Shown here piece after piece: positions 6,514 through 12,600 of a stretch of DNA of 12,600 nucleotides; positions within the stretch are counted from its first letter, which is position 1; the number at the start of each line of letters is the position of its first letter. Source of the DNA: Verrucomicrobiota bacterium. GTDB lineage: Bacteria; Verrucomicrobiota; Verrucomicrobiia; Methylacidiphilales; Verrucolacustridaceae. The notes under the pieces are model-generated. The model did not search any database. It saw only the letters and a list, made by a program, of their open reading frames with translations, and had not been told where the DNA came from. A program made the translations under genes and the position numbers. The stretch is from contig RHAF01000031.1 in assembly GCA_010028775.1 (NCBI GenBank), positions 1-12,600 of the forward strand, in the 5' to 3' direction.

Positions 6514-7554
6514 TCAAACCGCCCCGTGGGCGGCAAACTGTTTCAGAAACCGGATATCGTTGTCGTAAAAAAGGCGCAGATCGGGGATGCCATGCCGGAC
6601 CATGGCGATCCTCTCCACCCCGAGACCGAAGGCGTAGCCAGTGTGGATTTCCGGATCGATACCCACTCCTCGCAACACCCGGGGATGCACCAGTCCGCAT
6701 CCGGCGATCTCCAGCCACTCCCGGCCGCGGAACGTTTTTCCGGGGATGGAGAAATCGACCTCAAAACTCGGCTCGGTGAACGGAAAATAGTGGGGCCTCA
6801 ACCGGATCTTTGTTCCCTCACCCATCAGTTCGCGGAAAAAGAACTCCAGAACCCCTTTCAGATGGGGCAACCCGATCCCTTCCCCAACACAAAGTCCCTC
6901 CACTTGGTGAAAGAAAAGTCCGTGGGTGGCATCGACCTCGTCCCTGCGGTAGCAACGCCCGGGGGCGATGATCTTCACCGGGGGTTTGCGGTTTTCCAGC
7001 ACACGGATCTGCACGGTGGAGGTTTGCGTGCGCAGAAGCCAGCGCCCGTGCGGGCCCGGAGGAAGATCAAGGTAGAAGGTATCCTGCTCGTCACGGGCCG
7101 GATGGTCCGCATGGGTGTTCAAGGCATCAAAATTATGGTGTTCCGTCTCAATCTCCGGCCCGTCAGCGAGAGAAAACCCCAGCCGGTAAAAAATATCCGT
7201 GATCCGGTCTAGCGTCTGGGTGAGCACATGCACAGAACCCGATGGGTAGGGACGTCCCGGTAACGTGGGATCGATCTCCCCGGACGCGGTGTTCGTGACC
7301 CCGGCATCGTTCCCCCCGCTCTCTGCCCAGGCCTCCTCCAAAGCCTTGCGCAGTTCGTTGGCGCCCTTGCCGGCCGCAGGCCGTTCGGCGGCGGGCAGAG
7401 ACTTCAACCCATCCAGTAGCCTCTGGGTTTCCCCCTGCCGGCCCAGATAGCGGTTCCTCCAGGCTTGGCGGGCGGCCGGGTCCGCGGCGGACAGCAACTC
7501 CGCAAGGGCACGTTCGCGTATCCCCGCAAAGTCCGGGGTGGAGGATGGCGACAC
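6514..7554 (-). CDS. pheS: Phenylalanine--tRNA ligase alpha subunit PheS
   Basis: The catalytic subunit of the α2β2 class II synthetase that charges tRNA-Phe, 346 aa and of normal length. Residues 1-95 form the N-terminal coiled-coil arm (YLGRQGETQRLLDGLKSLP region). GRPYPSGSVHVLTQ (100-113) begins the catalytic core. Class II motifs follow: HPARDEQDTFYL (151-162), GRCYRRDEVDATHGLFFHQ (199-217), the FTEPSFEVDF segment (259-268) and motif 3 with GYAFGLGVERIAMVRHGI (306-323). The start is GTG at 7554, 17 nt after the rplT stop, with only a weak ribosome site. The β-subunit gene pheT, often directly downstream, is not here; a permease gene follows instead. Identification is certain; the exact start is probable. 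Confidence 0.96.
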   Translation of the reverse strand: MSPSSTPDFAGIRERALAELLSAADPAARQAWRNRYLGRQGETQRLLDGLKSLPAAERPAAGKGANELRKALEEAWAESGGNDAGVTNTASGEIDPTLPGRPYPSGSVHVLTQTLDRITDIFYRLGFSLADGPEIETEHHNFDALNTHADHPARDEQDTFYLDLPPGPHGRWLLRTQTSTVQIRVLENRKPPVKIIAPGRCYRRDEVDATHGLFFHQVEGLCVGEGIGLPHLKGVLEFFFRELMGEGTKIRLRPHYFPFTEPSFEVDFSIPGKTFRGREWLEIAGCGLVHPRVLRGVGIDPEIHTGYAFGLGVERIAMVRHGIPDLRLFYDNDIRFLKQFAAHGAV

Positions 7555-7559
7555 GGCGC

Positions 7560-7571
7560 GGTCCGCGGACC
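7560..7571. repeat. Perfect 12-bp palindrome between rplT and pheS
   Basis: GGTCCGCGGACC is its own reverse complement and lies exactly between the rplT stop and the pheS GTG. In RNA only a short hairpin could form. It could shade the weak ribosome site of pheS, or it may be chance in GC-rich DNA. Confidence 0.5.
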
Positions 7572-7888
7572 TTAGCCGCGGGCGGCCTGAACCACGGCGG
7601 CAAAGGCCGTGGGTTCATGAATGGCCAGATCGGCCAGAATTTTTCGGTCCAACTCTACCCCGGCCTTGCGCAAGGCGCCGGCAAAGGCGCTATAGGTCAG
7701 ACCCTGAGCCTGGACAGCGGCGCTCAAGCGGGCGATCCAGAGGTTGCGGAAATTGCGCTTTCTGGATTTCCGGTGGCGTCTTTGGCGTACCGGAAAAGTT
7801 TGCTGCGGCGGCCGCGGTATCCGGCGGCGCTGGCGACCATCCGTTTCCGGCGTTCGCGTGAGGCGGGGGCGTTGGTGGCGCGGGGCAT
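7572..7888 (-). pseudogene. rplT: Ribosomal protein L20 gene, frameshifted by about 31 missing bases
   Basis: L20 is an essential assembly protein of the 50S subunit. Reading from the ATG at 7888 gives MPRATNAPASRERRKRMVAS, then YRGRRSKLFRYAKDA, a perfect L20 start, but that frame runs into TGA at 7724-7726. From about 7777 to the TAA at 7572 another frame gives RHRKSRKRNFRNLWIARLSA, GLTYSAFAGALRKAGVELDR and ADLAIHEPTAFAAVVQAARG, an equally good L20 C-terminus. In E. coli and Bacillus L20, 14 residues separate the two matching blocks; here 11 nt do so instead of 42. About 31 nt (ten codons plus one base) are therefore missing, at residues equal to E. coli VIKAGQYAYR. A real cell needs L20, so a deletion in the assembly is likeliest; a true lesion with a second rplT elsewhere is the alternative. 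Restored length would be about 115 aa, normal for L20. Confidence 0.85.
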
Positions 7889-7894
7889 GGGGTA

Positions 7895-7900
7895 CCTCCT
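7895..7900 (-). promoter_or_regulatory. Shine-Dalgarno site of rplT
   Basis: AGGAGG stands 6 nt before the ATG at 7888 and shares two bases with the TAG stop of rpmI. The intact strong site suggests that rplT is a normally expressed gene, not a long-decayed remnant. Confidence 0.85.
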
Positions 7901-8108
7901 AGCGGAAAGGAAGGTTCTCGGTGATGCGGGTCAGGTCGGTCTCCGCCAGCACGCCGACCTTCCCCAAACGGCGCATGCGTTTGCGGTTTTTGCTGCCAGC
8001 CAAATGCCGGCGGCCGGGCTTGAAAAAGAGCACTTTGCCGCCCCCGGTGACCTTGAATCGTTTGGCCACGGACTTCTTTGTCTTTCGGCGGGCAATCGGG
8101 CGGGGCAT
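7899..8108 (-). CDS. rpmI: 50S ribosomal protein L35
   Basis: A small, highly basic ribosomal protein of 69 aa, slightly longer than the usual 64-66. It starts MPRPIARRKTKKSVAKRFKV, then TGGGKVLFF, the RRHLAGSKNRKRMRRL block (33-48) and a C-terminal tail ending NLPFR. These match L35, including the conserved KRFKxTGxGK segment and the HLxxxK(S/N)xKRxRxL stretch. ATG at 8108 follows GAGGA by 7 nt. The gene sits 16 nt after infC and 10 nt before rplT in the canonical infC-rpmI-rplT order. Confidence 0.96.
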   Translation of the reverse strand: MPRPIARRKTKKSVAKRFKVTGGGKVLFFKPGRRHLAGSKNRKRMRRLGKVGVLAETDLTRITENLPFR

Positions 8109-8124
8109 GGCAGGATCCTCGAGA

Positions 8125-8751
8125 TTAGGAGGGGGTGGGATGTTGCTCTTTTGCGGGGGCAGCCTCCATGGCTTCCTCTTCGCCGACCTCCACCTCGTCA
8201 GCCCCCTCGGCTTCCTCGGTTGTCCAGCGCCGCACCCGTTTTTTGACGGGGAGAGGAGTTAACATCATCGTGATGTTTTTGCCAATCAATTTCGGCTCGG
8301 CATCCGCCACGCCCACCAGCTTCAAATCGTTGCGTATCGAGGTAACCAGGCTCTTGCCAAGATCCTGATGCTGCATTTCCCGGCCCCGAAAGGCCATAAC
8401 CACCTTCACCTTCATGCCCTTCCAGAGAAACTCCTCCGCGTGCCGCATCTTGGTGGCGTAATCGTGAGGGTCAATATTCACGTGAAATTTCATTTCCTTG
8501 ACCTTGGCCGCCAGGTTGTGGCGTTTGGCCTCCCGGTCCCTCTTGGCCAGTTCGTAGCGAAACTTGCCAAAATCCAGGATCTTGCAGACGGGAGGATTGG
8601 TGTTTCCGCTGACCTCGACCAGATCTAATCCCGCCTGCCGGGCAGCCGCCATGGCGTCGTTCAGGCTGACCACCCCCAGTTTTTGGCCGGAGGCATCCAC
8701 CAGAAATACCTCCCTGGCACGGATCCGGTGATTGGCGCGGTAATCCTGCAT
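8125..8751 (-). CDS. infC: Translation initiation factor IF-3 with acidic C-terminal tail
   Basis: IF-3 binds the 30S subunit, keeps it apart from 50S and proofreads start codon and initiator tRNA. The 208-aa product starts MQDYRANHRIRAREVFLVDA. The N-domain includes LDLVEVSGNTNPPVCKILDF (42-61) and GKFRYELAK; the C-domain includes KVKEMKFHVNIDPHDYATK (83-101) and the MKVKVVMAFRGREM stretch (113-126). The core ends near residue 170 (LTPLPVK). Beyond about 178 lies an acidic, low-complexity tail of some 30 residues rich in E and A, absent from the 180-aa E. coli protein. The start is an ordinary ATG, unlike the AUU of E. coli infC; it has no clear Shine-Dalgarno site. It is the first gene of the translation cluster. 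Confidence 0.96.
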   Translation of the reverse strand: MQDYRANHRIRAREVFLVDASGQKLGVVSLNDAMAAARQAGLDLVEVSGNTNPPVCKILDFGKFRYELAKRDREAKRHNLAAKVKEMKFHVNIDPHDYATKMRHAEEFLWKGMKVKVVMAFRGREMQHQDLGKSLVTSIRNDLKLVGVADAEPKLIGKNITMMLTPLPVKKRVRRWTTEEAEGADEVEVGEEEAMEAAPAKEQHPTPS

Positions 8752-8979
8752 CAGAGACCCAAACCGGCTTGTATCAACCCGCGCGGCTTCAAAGGGAGAT
8801 CAAGAGAGGCATCAGAAAAAAAACAATCAGGCTCGGACGATTCGTCGGCTGGTCAAAAATTGGGTCATCGAAGACGGAATAGTCACCCAAAGAGTCTTGG
8901 GGAAGCAAGGCAAAAAAACCAACCCCAAGGGCGGTTCCCTCTCGCATCCTGGCCTTGGGACTAGTTAGGATTCAAATCC
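8752..8979. other. Divergent intergenic region, infC cluster versus TPR gene
   Basis: This 228-bp region must carry promoters for infC (minus) and the TPR gene (plus). It holds A-runs at 8815-8823, 8855-8859 and 8912-8918, so it is AT-richer than its flanks. I found no convincing -35/-10 pair. No L20-type leader structure could be assigned by eye. AGGA at 8967-8970 is the likely weak ribosome site of the TPR gene. Confidence 0.5.
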
Positions 8980-11900
8980 ATGAATTCCCGGCACCGGATA
9001 CAGGGAGCCATCTTGCTTCTGGCGGTCCCGCTTCTTTGTTGGTTGCCCGACTGCTCCGAGGCCCAAGATGCCGCCGCCGAAGCCGGAAAAAAGATGCAGT
9101 CGGCCTACGAGGACAACCGTTACGAGGAAGTGGTGAAGTTGGCGGAGGAATTCATCAGGACATACCCGCAGTCCCCCAACCTTTCCAGCGCCCAACTCCT
9201 CCTAGCCCGAGCCCAGTACAGCCTGCACAAGTGGTCGGAATCGATTGCCAATTACCGGAAAGTCCAGTCCTCGACCAAGGAAAAGGAAATCCAGGAGGAG
9301 GCAGGATACTACTTGGCCCAGGCCGCCGCCGCCGAAGCCGAATCCTTGCCGGAAAAATCCGCGGAGCGCAAAAAAAAGATCGAAGATGCAGTCCAGGCGG
9401 TCGGCGCGTTTGCCAAGGAGTTCCCCGAATCCAAATCCCTCGCCGAAACCTGCCTTCTCCGTGCCCGCCTGCAGGTCCAATTGGGGAAGTTTACCGAGGC
9501 CAGCCAGGACTTGGAGGCTGCCCGCAAGGCCGATAACGACAGTTCCATGGCTGAGGAGATCGATTACCTTCAGGGTTACGCCGAGGCACGCCGTGCGGAC
9601 GAACTGTTGGCGGATTTCAAAAAAGCCGATGCCGAGGCCGCCATGGCCAGAGCCGGACAGATCTACGCCCGATTGGCCTCTGGAACAAACCCCGCACTGG
9701 CGGCGGAAGCCAAGCTGCAACTTGCCATCTTGGATGTATCCGCTCGCCGCTTTGACGAGGGAATGGAAAAATTGCGCGCCATCCCCGGCAAACAGGAGTT
9801 GATCGCACGTTTGGAAGCCAAGCTGGCCCCTCTGAAGGCCGAATTGGCCCAAATGTCCACTCCATCCCCGGCCAAGGTAAGCCAGGTCCAGCGGGAACAA
9901 AAAAAGATCGAGGAGGTCAAATCCCGACCCGATCTTTCCGGCCAGGCCCTCCTGCAAATGGGGCAGGCGTATCTGCAGACCCGGAAATATGACGAGGCCC
10001 GTCTGGTCTTTCGCCAAGTGGCCTCCTACGGCGGCCCGGATCTTTCAGGCTTGGCGGAGCAACAGGTCATTCTCACCTACGCCCTTCAAGGGCGCACCGG
10101 AGAGACGGACCGGATGGTTGCCGAATATGAAAAAAAGTATCCCGGACAAAAAGGAATCGCCGGACTGGTCGACTATCTGGTCGGACGGGCCTTGCTGGAA
10201 GACGGGGAAACCGATAAGGCAATCCAACGCCTGCAGTCCGCGCAGGAAAAAGCCGGCGGGGAACGTTTCGCCGATGAAATTCCCCGGTTCATCGCCGCTG
10301 CCTACCAAAAAGCCGGCAAAGGACAGGAGGCGCTCAAGTATTACGAAAAATTCCTGGCGGATGTGAAATCGGGCAAACGCAAGATTTCGGAGGAAAGCGC
10401 CGAACAGACCCGTTTGCTCTATGCCGGTGCCCTCGTGGCCGAAAAGAAGTTCCCCGAGGGAATCAAGGAACTGAACACCCTGGGAACAGAGGCCAAAACC
10501 CCTTCCATCCGGGAAGACGCCCAACTGCGGATCGGCTACGCCCTGCGGGGGGAACAAAAGTTTGTCGAGGCGGCGGACAGCTTCGCCAAGTTTGCCGCGG
10601 CATATCCGCAATCCCCCAACCTCGGAGCCGCTCTTCTTGCCCGCGGGGATTCCCTGCTCGAGGCCAAACAACCTGAGGCGGCGATCTCCGCCTGGAAAGA
10701 AGCGGCCAGCAAGCTGAGTGGAACTCCCGCGGCTCTGGACGCTTACGAACGGGTTTGGCGGGCTTACGCCAAGGACAAAAAGACCGACCTGATGCTGGCC
10801 GCACAGGAAGACCAGTTCCGCACCTTCCCAAAGGATCCGCGCAACATTGCCGCCTACATCGCCCGGGGTTCGGCCTTCGGGGAAGCACGCGACGAAAGCC
10901 AGGCAGTGCAGGCTTATCGTCGGGCATTCGCACTATTCCGGGAGCTTTACCCCAACCCAGCCACTTCCCCTGCCCCCGCCGCCATTTCCGATTCGGCCTA
11001 CTTGGCCCAGGAGAAGATTTCAGATTTGGAACTAACCTCCGCCAGTTCCCTGGGAACCTACAGCCAACTGAAAGAGGAGGACAAGGCCCGCTGGAAGGAA
11101 TCCATGCAAAAGTCCTCCGACTCCCTCTCCATCGCCATTCTCGGCTACTCCAGTCCAAGGGTTCCCGCCGCCCTCGCCAAAATGGTCAAGCTATGCCTGT
11201 TCCGTTTTCAGAGCGGGGCCGCCCCGGTGGAAGAGTGCCTACAGCCTTTCCGTGATCTTGCGGGCAAAGCGAGTGAAAACCCCGGGCTGGCTGCCCAGAT
11301 TCTTTTCGCCCAAGCCAGTGTTCCCTACGAATCGGGCCAGGCGGCTCTGGCTCTCCGTCTGTACGAGGATGCCTACAGGAAATCCCTCGAAAACAAGGTG
11401 ACGCTGGATTGGCGCGACTTGGAACGATTTGCCAAAGCCCTGTTGGGTGCGGAAAAATACGAAGAGGCACGACCGGTATTTGAAAGAATCCGGAAGGAGT
11501 TCCCGGCTTCGGGACCCAAGGATCCCAAGCAATATGCCCAGGCCTCGGCGCTGTTCGGACTCGGGCAGATCGATTTTCAGGCGGGCAAAAAAGCGGAAGC
11601 GGAGAAACTATTTGCCCAGTTGGCCAAGGAATATCCTTGGTCTGAAAAGGTGCAGGAAGCCAACTACCTGCGGGGACTCTCCCTCGCCGAGGCGGGAAAA
11701 CTGGACGGGGATAAAAACAATCCCGGCGCCTTCGAACTGTGGACGGGAGTGATCGAGAGCAATCGGGCTGCCAACGACATCAAGGCCAGAACCATGCTGG
11801 TTTTTGGACAGACCTTGGAGAAAAAACCCTCCACCAAGCTGCTCGATTCCGAGCCGGGAAAACCGAAGCACGATCCGCTGGATCTGGCCGTCGAATACTA

Positions 11901-12111
11901 CCAAAAAATCGACCTCTACTACGACAGCCTGCCGGAACTTTCAGGGGAAGGCCTGTTGCGGGCCGCCAAAATTCGCAAAGGCCAGCAAAAGAACGATGAG
12001 GCCCGCAAGCTCCTTTCCTCGCTTTTGGTCAAATATCCAAACTGCAGTTCTGCACCGGAAGCCGCTGAAATTCTCAAATCCCTTCCCCCCGCTACGGCTC
12101 CTTCATCCTAA
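8980..12111 (+). CDS. Large exported TPR-repeat protein, function unknown
   Basis: A 1043-aa protein with a probable Sec signal peptide: a basic start (MNSRHR), a hydrophobic stretch at about 7-22, then likely cleavage after SEA at residue 28. There is no lipobox. The rest is α-helical and rich in A, E and K, with tetratricopeptide-like units throughout: NRYEEVVKLAEEFI (46-59), RKYDEARLVFRQV, GQEALKYYEKFLAD, EQKFVEAADSFAKFAAAYP, AGKKAEAEKLFAQLAKEYP and KNDEARKLLSSLLVKYP. Several units end in a YPxSPxL or KYP turn typical of BamD/YbgF-like TPRs; YPQSPNL occurs at 62-68 and again at 542-548. TPR proteins hold complexes together, so a periplasmic scaffold in envelope assembly is plausible, but nothing here proves it. 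AGGA lies 9 nt before the ATG. The gene appears monocistronic, and nth follows after 61 bp. Confidence 0.85.
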   Translation: MNSRHRIQGAILLLAVPLLCWLPDCSEAQDAAAEAGKKMQSAYEDNRYEEVVKLAEEFIRTYPQSPNLSSAQLLLARAQYSLHKWSESIANYRKVQSSTKEKEIQEEAGYYLAQAAAAEAESLPEKSAERKKKIEDAVQAVGAFAKEFPESKSLAETCLLRARLQVQLGKFTEASQDLEAARKADNDSSMAEEIDYLQGYAEARRADELLADFKKADAEAAMARAGQIYARLASGTNPALAAEAKLQLAILDVSARRFDEGMEKLRAIPGKQELIARLEAKLAPLKAELAQMSTPSPAKVSQVQREQKKIEEVKSRPDLSGQALLQMGQAYLQTRKYDEARLVFRQVASYGGPDLSGLAEQQVILTYALQGRTGETDRMVAEYEKKYPGQKGIAGLVDYLVGRALLEDGETDKAIQRLQSAQEKAGGERFADEIPRFIAAAYQKAGKGQEALKYYEKFLADVKSGKRKISEESAEQTRLLYAGALVAEKKFPEGIKELNTLGTEAKTPSIREDAQLRIGYALRGEQKFVEAADSFAKFAAAYPQSPNLGAALLARGDSLLEAKQPEAAISAWKEAASKLSGTPAALDAYERVWRAYAKDKKTDLMLAAQEDQFRTFPKDPRNIAAYIARGSAFGEARDESQAVQAYRRAFALFRELYPNPATSPAPAAISDSAYLAQEKISDLELTSASSLGTYSQLKEEDKARWKESMQKSSDSLSIAILGYSSPRVPAALAKMVKLCLFRFQSGAAPVEECLQPFRDLAGKASENPGLAAQILFAQASVPYESGQAALALRLYEDAYRKSLENKVTLDWRDLERFAKALLGAEKYEEARPVFERIRKEFPASGPKDPKQYAQASALFGLGQIDFQAGKKAEAEKLFAQLAKEYPWSEKVQEANYLRGLSLAEAGKLDGDKNNPGAFELWTGVIESNRAANDIKARTMLVFGQTLEKKPSTKLLDSEPGKPKHDPLDLAVEYYQKIDLYYDSLPELSGEGLLRAAKIRKGQQKNDEARKLLSSLLVKYPNCSSAPEAAEILKSLPPATAPSS

Positions 12112-12172
12112 GTTTTAGCCTGCTACCCTGTCTCTATCTTCAGCTGAATCCTCATTCCAAACGAAACCGCAA

Positions 12173-12600
12173 GTGCCCGCACGCCCCATCCGACCGATGC
12201 TCAAAAAGACCTACCCCGAGGCTCATTGCGAGCTGAACCATTCCAATCCGCTTCAACTTCTCATCGCCACCATTCTTTCCGCCCAGTGCACCGATGACCG
12301 GGTCAATAAGGTCACCCCGGCTCTCTTTGCCCGATGTCGCACCGCAAAGGATTATTCCGAAATTTCATCTGTAGAGCTGGAAGACCTCATCCGCACGACC
12401 GGTTTTTTCAGATCCAAGGCGAAGTCGATCCGTGGATGCGCGACCGCGTTGGTCAAAAACCACGGGGGCGAGGTTCCGAAGACGATGAAAGATCTCCATC
12501 AACTTGCCGGTGTGGGCCGGAAAACCGCCAATGTTGTCCTCGGCAACGCCTTCAACCTGGCCGAGGGGATTGTGGTTGACACTCATGTGGGCAGACTTTC
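12173..12600 (+). CDS. nth: Endonuclease III, N-terminal part (cut by window end)
   Basis: A DNA glycosylase/AP lyase that removes oxidised pyrimidines. The window holds 142 codons, about two thirds of the protein. LLKKTYPEAHCELN-like and NPLQLLIATILSAQCTDDRV open the match (LKKTYPEAHCELN is read here). TTGFFRSKAKSI follows, then the helix-hairpin-helix LAGVGRKTANVVLG with the catalytic lysine at about 117 (E. coli K120). VVDTHVGRLS follows, with the catalytic aspartate at about 136 (E. coli D138). The four-cysteine iron-sulfur loop would lie beyond the end. GTG at 12173 is chosen because it leaves a short N-terminal helix before the match. ATG at 12197 is equally in frame and would give a start directly at LKKTYPE; neither has a good ribosome site. 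The 61 bp before it show no terminator hairpin. Confidence 0.92.
   Translation, partial: MPARPIRPMLKKTYPEAHCELNHSNPLQLLIATILSAQCTDDRVNKVTPALFARCRTAKDYSEISSVELEDLIRTTGFFRSKAKSIRGCATALVKNHGGEVPKTMKDLHQLAGVGRKTANVVLGNAFNLAEGIVVDTHVGRL

Noticed and set aside
6456..6536. TTG at 6536 as start of the TSUP permease
   Set aside because: It would add 27 polar residues and overlap pheS. ATG 6455 starts at the first membrane helix and has a modest ribosome site.
7740..7800. Programmed ribosomal frameshift in rplT
   Set aside because: No slippery heptamer is visible, and a shift alone would not restore the roughly ten missing conserved residues.
7545..8246. A 233-codon plus-strand open frame opposite rplT and rpmI
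   Set aside because: It is the antisense of ribosomal protein genes, which are identified beyond doubt on the minus strand; it has no ribosome site.
8752..8757. Non-standard upstream start for infC, as with AUU in E. coli
   Set aside because: A normal ATG at 8751 gives a sensible IF-3 N-terminus, and no in-frame ATT or conserved IF-3 sequence is seen upstream.
8815..8823. Run of nine A (T on the minus strand) as a rho-independent terminator
   Set aside because: No stable GC-rich hairpin lies next to it on either strand, and it sits between two divergent genes where no terminator is needed.
9202..10017. A 271-codon minus-strand open frame inside the TPR gene
   Set aside because: Its G, L and F-rich translation is the usual shadow of an alanine/glutamate-rich gene.

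Overview
The window is GC-rich bacterial chromosomal DNA that is almost completely coding. No rRNA, tRNA, CRISPR array or insertion sequence was seen. A cytochrome b-molybdopterin fusion of a type I associate with Verrucomicrobiota, next to a complete molybdenum-cofactor (Moco) operon and a core infC-rpmI-rplT-pheS translation cluster, suggests a free-living Gram-negative-type bacterium, plausibly Verrucomicrobiota or a relative. That assignment rests on protein resemblance only and is tentative.

Layout. (1) 1-187, minus strand: the N-terminal end of an NCS1-type nucleobase:cation symporter, divergent from the next gene across 109 bp. (2) 297-5737, plus strand: a seven-gene operon. It starts with a 580-aa membrane protein that fuses a di-heme cytochrome b to a sulfite-oxidase-type Moco domain. 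It continues moaA-moaD-moaE-moeA-moaC-mogA, the enzymes from GTP to Mo-molybdopterin. Most junctions are 4-nt stop/start overlaps, and mogA appears to start at a non-standard CTG. The MoaD-activating enzyme MoeB and a molybdate transporter are not in the window. (3) 5727-6455, minus strand: a TSUP (TauE/SafE) permease whose 3' end overlaps mogA by 11 bp tail to tail. (4) 6514-8751, minus strand, transcribed infC, rpmI, rplT, pheS: the conserved translation cluster. Here rplT (ribosomal protein L20) is broken by a frameshift that coincides with loss of about ten conserved codons, either an assembly error or a real lesion. (5) 8980-12111, plus strand: a 1043-aa exported TPR-repeat protein of unknown function. 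(6) 12173-12600, plus strand: the first two thirds of endonuclease III (nth), cut by the window end.

How the genes fit together. The operon at 297-5737 looks like a self-sufficient unit that makes Moco and places it in one membrane-bound oxidoreductase. That enzyme family uses plain Mo-molybdopterin, so the absence of a nucleotide-adding MobA is coherent. The points most worth checking are the rplT lesion, the CTG start of mogA, and the unresolved side of the membrane on which the Moco domain sits.
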